Of a DNA stretch of 64,000 nucleotides, positions 56,350 through 64,000 are shown in pieces. Under the pieces are notes generated by a model. That model had not been told where the DNA came from and made no database searches. It was given only the letters and a program-made list of their open reading frames with translations. Each line of letters opens with the position of its first letter. The first letter of the stretch is position 1. A program made the position numbers and the translations under genes. Origin of the DNA: Multifurca ochricompacta (lineage: Eukaryota > Basidiomycota > Agaricomycetes > Russulales > Russulaceae); assembly GCA_022496185.1 (NCBI GenBank), contig WTXG01000016.1:62001-126000 (forward strand). Direction: 5' to 3'.

Positions 56350-56877
56350 TGAACCAGAATACCAGTACAGAGATAGTCTGAGATAATTGTGATTGCATTT
56401 AGATAAAACAATTGATGAGATAAAAATGTGTCTTACATTAATCAAGATACTGAGTATATACATCTCAGATCAATCATGTGATTAAATCACTTTCATTAAC
56501 AAGCAAGATAATGCATGCATTCATTTACTTTGATTTAGTAGCTGTATAAAGCCACTAAATCTGCTATAGATAAAGCAGTTGCTATTGCATTATCACAAGC
56601 ACCTAAGTCTCTAAGTTAACAAAGTATCTAAAATATAAGTCTGCACCATGCCCATTTCCTTCAGAATTCCTATTTAGATGTACTATATCAGCTACTAAAT
56701 TAAAGTAAACAAACACATTATCTCACAATGTGATTTAATCACATGATTGATCTGAGATGTATATACTCAGTATCTTGATTAATGTAAGACATGTTTTTAT
56801 CTCATCAATTGTTTTATCTAAAATCTAAATGCAATCACAATTATGTTGGACTATCTCTGTACTGGTATTCTGGTTCA
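56350..56877. mobile_element. Hairpin MITE with about 140-bp inverted arms
   Basis: 528 bp. The ends TGAACCAGAATACCAGTACA and its reverse complement are near identical, and the arms continue pairing to about 56487 and from about 56726. The middle is AT-rich and non-coding. A TSD could not be assigned. Related to 5419-5725. Confidence 0.75.
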
Positions 56878-56883
56878 TAGAAA

Positions 56884-57052
56884 GTGTGACTCAGCCACCA
56901 AAAGGCAGCCCAAGCTGTGGCTTCAGGCTTTCCAAACCTTAAGCCTGAGCCATGGGCCACTGGAAGCCGTTTTCACGGCCTATGTCGGCCCGGCTTTTTC
57001 CGGCTCAGAAACGGCCGGCTTACGGCTTTGAGCCGAGCCGTGCACATCACTA
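56884..57052. repeat. GC-rich terminal fragment resembling a hAT end
   Basis: Ends agccgagccgtgcacatcacta at the right, with repeated ggctcgg/ccgagcc words and ccggctt palindromes. tagtgatgtgcacggctc-type ends are a known style of fungal hAT terminus, but no partner end or TSD is visible. Confidence 0.4.
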
Positions 57053-57417
57053 GTCACAGGGCCTGCCTGGTCTTGACAGTCATCTTGGCCTTTATCTATC
57101 AGACTTGACCTGACTTGGTCTTGAATACTCGACTCAACTTCAACACAGCTCTCACCTGGCTGTGACAGAATGAGTCAGAGGGGTTGTGCCCCCTGTGGAG
57201 AGAGCATGAGGTGCAATCAAGTGATCAAATGAGAAATTAAAAGAGCAGATATCACCCGATTGGAAAACCGTCGGACTCGTCACAGACCATCACAACCCCT
57301 GCCAATCACTAACAAGAAAAGACAAGCAACAACATGACAGTTGTCACAATCACAACTCATTCTGGGCCTTCTGAGCACTATATCTGCAACTTGCATGATA
57401 CACATAATGTATATGAC
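57053..57417. other. Boundary between repeat nest and gene block
   Basis: No gene seen. 57060-57171 resembles the end of an LTR (ctgtgaca, as in LTR-F). 57293-57310 contains cccctgccaatcacta, the terminus of the hAT-like family. From about 57311 the sequence is single-copy in this window and runs into the carbonic anhydrase 3' end. Confidence 0.5.
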
Positions 57418-58152
57418 TCAAATTATTTGCCTAATCTGGATGCAAATATATGGATGTAAATGAAAACCTCTTACTAATTTTACTTGCTGACTTACCCTGC
57501 CTGTTTCCACTTCATAAATCCAACCAGTTATGGTTGTCTCCTTGAGCACGAGGGGATGTGACTTCAAGAATAAAACATCACGTTGCACAGCCTCTTCAAG
57601 GTTCGAGAACTCGTGGAAGTGAATAGCATCAACATGACGTGCAACTTCCGAGTCATCCGGGGCAGCATTCTTGACAAGGTCACGTAGCTGCTGCGTCTGA
57701 AATAGGAGCATGCCGCAGCCAGTGTGATGGAAGACAGCAATCTCGTGCGTTTCCAACAGACGTTGAGAGATGACAATGCTTCGAATGGCATCTGCGCTAT
57801 AAGAACAAGTAAAATCTCGAGTACAGCGGAGATAATGGCAGCTAGCATCACCCACGCGACACCACCGGCATTGCGGATGACATGAGCATCACCTTCCTTC
57901 AGTCCCAAGTGAGCAGCAGGACTTAGACTGTGTGAATCAATTGCGCGGCACAGCAGCCTAAGCGAGTCTTACTCGATGCGGGCGTCCATACAAGTAACTG
58001 AGACGACTGAGCAGTCGCACGCAATGATGCAGTCATTAACTGTACCCACTGATCACGAGCTTCCTCGCCGGAGGAATTGCAAGCGAGCCTTTATCACCAA
58101 AGGATGCGGCATAGGACTCATTAGCTTTCAAGAAATCGTCGGTAGAGGTCAT
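57418..58152 (-). CDS. Beta-class carbonic anhydrase (5 exons)
   Basis: Zinc enzyme that interconverts CO2 and bicarbonate, probably cytosolic (no targeting peptide seen). Exons on the minus strand: 58050-58152, 57973-57997 (25 nt), 57856-57927, 57496-57796, 57418-57435 (18 nt); 519 nt, 172 residues, all introns GT-AG (52, 45, 59, 60 bp). Motifs: CMDARID supplies the first Cys ligand and the Asp-Arg dyad; then GLKEGDAHVIRNAGG, DAIRSIVISQRLL, and HHTGCGM with the His and Cys ligands. The product ends GWIYEVETGRIRQII. The layout resembles the short mycobacterial Rv1284-type beta enzymes. The last intron is 60 nt without a stop, so retention would add 20 residues. Start chosen at ATG 58152. Confidence 0.93.
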
Positions 58153-58446
58153 GATCAAAGCTTTCTCAGCATTGCCGGGTGAGTGGGTATGCTTTTTTAT
58201 ACTGATAAGGTGGGGAGGGGAGGTATTGCGTCATCTCTTTTCTCCCACGGCCCACGGATTCACCTGTGCACCTGTGGGAGCTCGCTCCAAGTCTCCTCCC
58301 CTAATATGACCATACCCGAGGAGGATAGCCCGGGCTAACCAGATGTGGCGTATCTGACGTCAAGCGACGACTGGCATACACACAAACACACGTGTGAATG
58401 GTGCACACACAAAACCTCCAGGCCAAGCAAATCAAAAGTAGTATAG
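58153..58446 (-). promoter_or_regulatory. Intergenic region, carbonic anhydrase promoter and eIF3c 3' region
   Basis: 294 bp between two same-strand genes. It contains a five-codon upstream ORF (ATGCTGAGAAAGCTTTGA on the minus strand) ending four bases before the carbonic anhydrase ATG, and an A-rich ataaaaaag about 45 bp upstream. Nothing else is recognised. Confidence 0.5.
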
Positions 58447-61391
58447 CTATCGTGTCTTGGTCATCTGACTTCCGAGCCCCTGTGCAAAGCGTGCTCCTCG
58501 TCCACCCCTTGCGCCTGAAATGTGCATGTGAGCCATGAGCGATAAACTCGGGCGACGCCAAACCTACCTCGCGCACCGGCACCACCTCTCCGCTCCCCAC
58601 GTCCCCTCCGTTCCTGCGTCTGCTCGCCCCGTTTATCACCCTTGAGGCCGTCTGCTCGATCGCCCCAAGCAGTTGCCCCGCCAAGGCGGATATCGAGGGC
58701 CTTCTCATTTTGTTCCACCATCGCTCCAACCTTCTCCGCTAAAATCTGCGCCAGCTGCTGCGGTCGAGTGAGCTCGACGCGATGGAATACGATCACGCCT
58801 GCAGATTGGTCTAAGGAAGCGGGAAGCTCCTCAGTCCAGATCATCCGTGACACGATAGAGTTGACAGCCCGACGATCCAAGGAAAAGGTGCGTTCAAGTA
58901 ACGCCAATGAGAGAGTTTTGTAATGCGGCGCGAACGTGAATAAAAAAGTACGTAGCCCTTCCTCCTGGATGCGCCTGAGATTGTCATCAGCACAAGTGCA
59001 AAGCGTGATATTTCTCCACTCACTTAGCAAGCATCTCCTTGACTGTTGCAGCCTCAGGCATGAGACTCCAGATCTTGATATCCTGTATGAGATCGCGGCA
59101 CTGCTGCCACTGGCCATGCTGAAGCGCTTTACTAGCTTGCATGATATGGTCCCGCGTACTCTCTGGAGGGCCTGTGAATACTTGACGGTCTGCAAAGTCC
59201 AGCAGTCGTCGAAAGGGCTTCGAGATGGCCTTGCGCTTCTGCTCCTCTAGATCAATGCTGGCTAGCATAGGAATTTCGACAAGCATGCTAGACACGAGGA
59301 ACGCTGCCTCGAGTAGCTCTGTGTTAATATGCATGTGAAACGGCAGCTGACGTTGCTTCTCCGCTTTCTCTTGTTCTGGGGTGAGCGTTTGAAACCGCGG
59401 CTGGTGCACACCCTGTGCAAGGAGCTCCTTCACCCTCTGAGTGGCAAAAATATCTTGCAGAGTAGACTGAGCCTCTTTAATCAGGCCGGACCGGAATGCG
59501 CAAAGCCCGAGCTGTACAACGGCGCGGTTGTATAGAATCTGAGTGCCAACGTCCATGGAGTAGACGGTCTCTTGCAAGTGAGACATGAGCAGCATGTCAC
59601 GTGCAGTGTAGAAGTCATTATGCAAAGCGTGATGGTAAATGTGACTGAGCATTGCACGCGTTCGCAGGACAGAGTTCCCGGACTTGTACAAATGAACGCA
59701 GAGAGCGTGGATGAGCGCAGACGGGGATGTTTGTGAGGCCAGCGAAAGCGAAATGACTGCATCCGACGAAGCAACTGCTGATTCGAGCACAGCAAGAACG
59801 GCATCCGGCTGTAAACAAGACATGTGGATGAGTGTAACATAAATTTTGCGTACGCCCAATAAGGTACCTTGGAGTAGATGTGTTCCAGACGCCGCATGAT
59901 GACACGAGCAAGAGGCTCACGAAGCTGCTTCTTCTCATAAAGGGTCTCTGCGAGACAGATGGTACAGTAGAGACCCTTTTCATCCTTCAACCGATCCACA
60001 TACTCAGTTCCGTGGGGGTCTAAGTTTTGTAAGCTGCGAGTGAACTCATCGTCTAGCCGGTCGACGAAGCTAATAATGCTGCCGCGGATACGGACGACCC
60101 TATCTTTTTCACCTTCTGGGGTACGCTCCACAAGATCGTCGTAGTCTTCAGTGACCTCCTGCACTGAATACCCGCTATTACTGATAAGGATGCGGATGAG
60201 ACCGTCTATCTCGCGCTGAGCGGATAACCACATTTCAATGGGCATGTAGGAGGCGACAGAAGCATTGTAGTCAAAGCGAGATGAGATTAGGGCGAGCAGA
60301 ACACGGATTTGCTGATAAGGGGTGACGGCGACATCGAGCAGTCGTTCCAGCGTACGAATCTGATATACACGATCTGTGTTCTGGGAAATATCGGCATGTT
60401 GATCGGAAAGGGGACATCTGAAAGCTCACTTTTTTGCCGCGAGCTTCCTGGATCGCCTGGAGGTTCTTGTAGATCCCCTCCGAAGTATATTGCGTAGCTT
60501 TCCCGCCTTTTCCAACGTGGGTAAAATATTCTTCTTCATCGTCACCCTCCACACCAGGGGGCTTTTTAACCACTTCTGGCTTTAGCTGTGCTTGTGGTAC
60601 GGCAAGGGCTGCATATTCATGTTCAAATGCCTCTGGATCCTGATAAATGATAAGCAACTCGTAGATGAAGATATTTGTGAAAGATGGGTACATCATTGTA
60701 TTGTTTGATTTCCTTCTCGTACTCCTTGACGGTCTTCCGCACTTTTTGTTTCATGGCAGTTAGGGCGCGCGCATTGCTTGCGTTCATCTTTTTTTTAGCT
60801 TCTTTTTCTTTTGCGAGGGTCGCATTAAGGGCAGCTTCGAGCGAAACAAGGGTCCGAATATAAAACGGTGGGACCGGCTCTGCGACATTCTGCTGACGTT
60901 GCACCATGCGAGCCAGTTTGTCATATTCTGATGGTGGACCACAGACGTAAGCGGCGCTGTGCGAAGGTGCATGCATACCCAAGCGACTCACCGCTGGAAA
61001 TAGCAATCCAATCATTGATTTTGAGAGCATTGTCCATAGTCCTTCCCGTGGCTTCCATCTCTTCGAGACGCTTGTCGCGCGCGCTCTTAACGACTCGCTT
61101 GACCTCTTCATCGCTTTCCTCTTCATCTGAATCGCGAATGAAACGAGACTTTGATTTCGCCTCCTTGGGCGCTGCCCCTTCGTCTTCATCAGACTCATCT
61201 TCATCTTCCGATTCTGACTCGGAAGAGGAGGAATCTGAGGCATCGGCCGTGCGAAGGAAACGAGACATGGCAGGTTTGGCGGGTGCGGTGGGCTTAGCTG
61301 GGGACGCATCGTCATCGGAACTCAGAAGAGACTCTTCCGAGTCTGATGATTCTGAGTCTGAGTCGGCTGCCTGTCTAAAAAATCGCGACAT
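58447..61391 (-). CDS. NIP1: Eukaryotic translation initiation factor 3 subunit c (7 exons)
   Basis: Core eIF3 subunit of the 43S preinitiation complex; cytoplasmic. Exons: 60992-61391, 60692-60927, 60430-60639, 59868-60380, 59024-59808, 58568-58974, 58447-58514; 2619 nt, 872 residues (yeast Nip1 is 812). Introns are 64, 52, 49, 59, 49 and 53 bp, GT-AG, and phases close exactly. Residues 1-115 are acidic and Ser-rich, beginning MSRFFRQ and containing a second MSRFLR. The eIF3c N-terminal domain follows ([40 protein letters not shown]), then the PCI domain ([23 protein letters not shown]) and an Arg-Gly-rich tail. Divergent from the bL34m gene, 193 bp away. Confidence 0.95.
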
Positions 61392-61584
61392 GTAAGAAAA
61401 GGTTAAAAAAGCGTGGTTGTTGACCTTCAGATATCTCAAAAACACAAAAAAATCAAAACTTTTGGGTTTCGGAGATCTCCGTTAACCCTAACCTATAGTG
61501 CGTGGCACTGACACCGTGCGTTGCCTCACGCCTCACTCATTGCATTGAGCATCGAGTGTAGCACCACAGCACCACGATAGCACG
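61392..61584. promoter_or_regulatory. Divergent promoter of eIF3c and bL34m with telo-box
   Basis: 193 bp shared upstream region between two translation genes. taaccctaacc at 61483-61493 matches the telo-box (AACCCTAA) that Tbf1-like factors bind at ribosomal protein promoters in some fungi. Gene context supports relevance; no other element is claimed. Confidence 0.5.
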
Positions 61585-62004
61585 ATGCCTCGCTTGTCTC
61601 CTCATTTATTCAAGCCTTTGCGACAACCCGGGAGACCAGTGATCCCCATTCCAACCCCCAATTTCTCAAAAGCAAAAGCAATCCCTTCAATCCTTTCAAT
61701 CCCTCCACGAACATTCCCGCTGTCCTTTTCCTCAAGACCAGCTTCGTCGTCATTCATCACTATCCTCCCTTTACCTCGTCCAACTCTTCTCCGCCCTTTG
61801 CCACTCCTCTCCACTTCCTTCTTAAATTCAACGGTTCTCCCCATGGTTATTCACTCCCGTCACAGATCACGTGGAACGGAGTACCAACCATCCCAACGGA
61901 AGCGCAAACGAAAACACGGCTTCCTCGCTCGTCAGCGTACCGTTGGCGGCCGTAAAATTCTCGAGCGTCGCAGGGCAAAAGGGCGAACACATTTGTCCCA
62001 TTAG
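61585..62004 (+). CDS. MRPL34: Mitochondrial ribosomal protein bL34m
   Basis: 139-residue intronless gene. The last 45 residues are the bL34 signature: [18 protein letters not shown], then [20 protein letters not shown], comparable with bacterial L34 (TFQPSNLKRKRTHGF...GRKVLARRRAKGR). The N-terminal 90 residues are rich in Ser, Pro, Leu and Arg with almost no acidic residues, as expected of a mitochondrial import sequence. bL34 binds 23S-type rRNA in the large mitoribosomal subunit. ATG 61585 is the first in-frame start; the preceding sequence is the divergent promoter. Confidence 0.93.
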   Translation: MPRLSPHLFKPLRQPGRPVIPIPTPNFSKAKAIPSILSIPPRTFPLSFSSRPASSSFITILPLPRPTLLRPLPLLSTSFLNSTVLPMVIHSRHRSRGTEYQPSQRKRKRKHGFLARQRTVGGRKILERRRAKGRTHLSH

Positions 62005-62198
62005 AAGGTACCTATCCCTCCGACAACTTCACTTGCTTATTTATATGTTGATTCCTCCTTACCTTGTGCTAGCTGGGCAAACCACTATAGACTACGTTCT
62101 TCCTCTTCAGCGTTCAAAACCATGTTCTCTGACACACTCGCAATGAGTAATAGGATATGAGATGTCTATGGCACAATCGACTAAATAAATCTCGCTAG
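62005..62198. other. Convergent intergenic spacer
   Basis: 194 bp between the 3' ends of bL34m and the next gene. AT-rich with ctaaataaat; no features beyond likely 3' untranslated regions. Confidence 0.6.
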
Positions 62199-64000
62199 TT
62201 AATTCATGTCTACCAACGTCCTCCTCTCCATGTCAGTCCCCACTATCAGTAAAGGTCTCTTTGTTGTGCTCTCCTCAACTCCTTCGAAACTCGGCTCTTC
62301 GCCCATATTCAGGGCAAGGCCTGGCCATGCAGGGCATTCCCACTCCGCATCTGGCTGCGCTGGAGAAAGTGGTGAATTTGGAGAGAACAGAAACCCTCGT
62401 TGGATAGAGCTAACAAGAGCAGAGATTGGCGTCTTTGTTGCCGTGCCCAACGCCACCACTCCAAACGGATGAGGGGAGAGCATCTGTGCTGTCGTCGTCG
62501 GTATTGTTGCTTGTTCGCTGGCTGCCAACGGCGCATTTCTCGTGTCATTCGCTGAGAACATCTCTGCCTGCTCGTTCTCAGTTCCCAGTCGCGCAGATAC
62601 AGGCGATACAGGTAAAGGCACATCTGCTGGCCGCACTTCCGGGCTTGGTGGTAGTGGTGTCATTATAGCAGCTGCGGGTATCTCCACCTCTTTTGAGGTA
62701 GTCTTCTGCGGGACAGCTTTACTCTTAGGACGAATGGCAAGAGGCTTGGTTGGCCCCTTGGCAACATCGCGGCGTTGCTTCTCTTCCTTAGCGGCCTTCA
62801 TACGAGCTAGCTGGGACAGCGTCGGCTGCGTAACCCCGCCAGTACGCGCCGGCACCTTTTTCTGGGGGAGTGTGGGAACCGGTGCAACTCCTTTTACAGG
62901 TTGAGAAGGCTTTTCCTTCTTCTCGCCTGCACCTGCCATGGGGGGTACGACCTTAGGAATATCCTGTTTCCGTGATTTGGGTTCCTGACCAGCTTTGCCG
63001 ATCGAGCGGGTCGACATGGACGACTTTGGGCGATCGGATGCTGATTGACCAGCCGTCACGATCTCCTTTCCCTCTGCTCTAACACTTGTAGCTTTCGAGA
63101 TGCCTTTTTTTCCCGCCATTGAAGATGGATGTCTGGAATCGTCCTTCTTCATCTCCGTTGTGGGCCTCGATATATCCCTTCTCTCAGCAACTGAGTCAGC
63201 AGGAGTCGGTACGGAGGTCTCAGAGCGTCCAGGAACTACTGATGACGGTGCTGATACTTGAGTGACAGCCCGTTTTGCATCCATTGCGGCGGATGATTTT
63301 GGCCCATGTCGCACACTATCGAGTCTTGACCTGCAAGTCAAGAATAAATGAATGAGATATTTTGGTTATGTGTTTGACTGACCGCTTCGGCACGACCGAG
63401 ACCTGCTCTGGAGCTTTCTTTTCTTGAGGTAAGATGGGCCTAGGGGGTGGGGGTGGAGGCGGAGGTGGCTGCTGCTGCAACTCTGGCAGTGGTACTCTTT
63501 GCGCCCCACCCAATAACCTCTCCTTGATGGTCATCGTCTCCGCCCGCAGAGGTCCCGTGTGTGATTTTTTAAGCGCGACAGGCGGCTGTGTCGATTCCGG
63601 TCTCAGAATCTGTGCAGTCGTCCGTGAAGAGGATGCCCCCGCGGGTCGCTCCGTTCCATTGGACTCCAACCGCCTTGTGAGTATGGGGCGTTCTGGGGGT
63701 GCCTGTGGCTCTGATGATGTTTGTGGGCGGCGCTGAGGGATGATAGCGGGTGGAGGCATATCGTCTCTGCGCTTGGACAATGGCGCCTGCGCAGACTGTC
63801 CATTCGGTTGCGCCACATGGTGCTCCGTCTGGCTGCGCGTAAGCTTCGGTGCTGTCGCCCCCAATGGTGCGCTGGATGCAAGTGCTGAAGACGAGGTAGA
63901 ACGATGATGCGCCATGGAAGTGGCAGGTCGAGGATGAGGCTCTACCCGCTTTGGCGGGGCTGATGCCATAGAAGATGTAGGGCGTGTCGTAGGGAGCGTG
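62199..64000 (-). CDS. Disordered proline/serine-rich protein, unknown function (partial)
   Basis: I do not recognise this protein. The frame is open to the right window edge, so the start may lie outside; the first visible Met is at 63969. An intron at 63331-63382 (52 bp, GTCAGT...TTGCAG) joins two exons to give at least 572 residues from that Met. The sequence is basic and low-complexity, rich in Ser, Pro, Lys and Ala. It has a nine-proline run (near 63450), KVPARTGGVTQPTLSQLARM with a Lys/Arg-rich helix after it, and a C-terminal segment (SALVSSIQRGFLFSPNSPLS) that looks more ordered. A scaffold or nuclear/cytoskeletal role is possible but unsupported. Confidence 0.75.

Noticed and set aside
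58642..61395. Plus-strand ORFs opposite eIF3c
   Set aside because: Antisense shadows; all conserved motifs and splice sites are on the minus strand.
61483..61493. Telomere or interstitial telomeric repeat
   Set aside because: Only about one and a half units; better read as a promoter telo-box.

Overview
The window reads as a filamentous fungus, most likely an Agaricomycete (Basidiomycota). The right-hand genes carry many 45-64 bp GT-AG introns, the retroelements are fungal Ty3/Gypsy chromoviruses and Ty1/Copia elements, and repeats show the CpG decay typical of methylated basidiomycete repeats. The species cannot be named from the sequence.

About 57 kb of the 64 kb is a nest of transposable elements, resolved here from LTR ends (TG...CA), 5-bp target-site duplications (TSDs) and 8-bp TSDs of hAT-type elements. 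Left nest: Gypsy1-A (1-5419, partial); then a minus-strand Gypsy1-C split by solo LTR-D (6560-34243), itself split by Gypsy1-B (6828-33901, TSD atgtc), itself split by a minus-strand Copia1 (14086-30030), itself split by a complete Copia2 (19146-25647, TSD ttgtg). Solo LTRs and a 1.25-kb hAT-like element are scattered through these layers. The 5' LTR of Gypsy1-C (34435-38251) is broken by a Copia1 solo LTR that holds a second hAT-like copy and a 1.28-kb solo LTR. Right nest: a decayed hAT relative is split by a Copia1 solo LTR (38493-56039, TSD gtctg), split by Gypsy2-A (38961-55998, TSD tacta), split by Gypsy2-B (43911-51992, TSD ccagg), split by a Gypsy2 solo LTR (47239-47830, TSD tcatg). 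A third hAT-like copy sits in the Gypsy2-A gag.

The last 6.6 kb is a compact gene block: a beta-carbonic anhydrase (57418-58152, -), eIF3 subunit c (58447-61391, -) divergent from mitochondrial ribosomal protein bL34m (61585-62004, +), and a disordered proline-rich protein of unknown function that runs off the right edge (62199-64000, -). Exon structures were built by hand; reading frames close exactly for all of them.

The most interesting biology is in the retroelements. Both Gypsy families have a primer-binding site complementary to the predicted 5' end of their own transcript (Tf1-type self-priming), and one copy shows two covarying changes in the pair. Both families end gag with the same GGATTTT slippery motif directly before the stop, with pol opening in the -1 frame. 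Gypsy2 carries an extra 424-codon coiled-coil/zinc-knuckle reading frame that starts 4-6 nt after the pol stop, and Gypsy1 carries about 3 kb of unrecognised coding-like sequence before gag. The Copia elements instead have a site matching the anticodon arm of initiator tRNA-Met.
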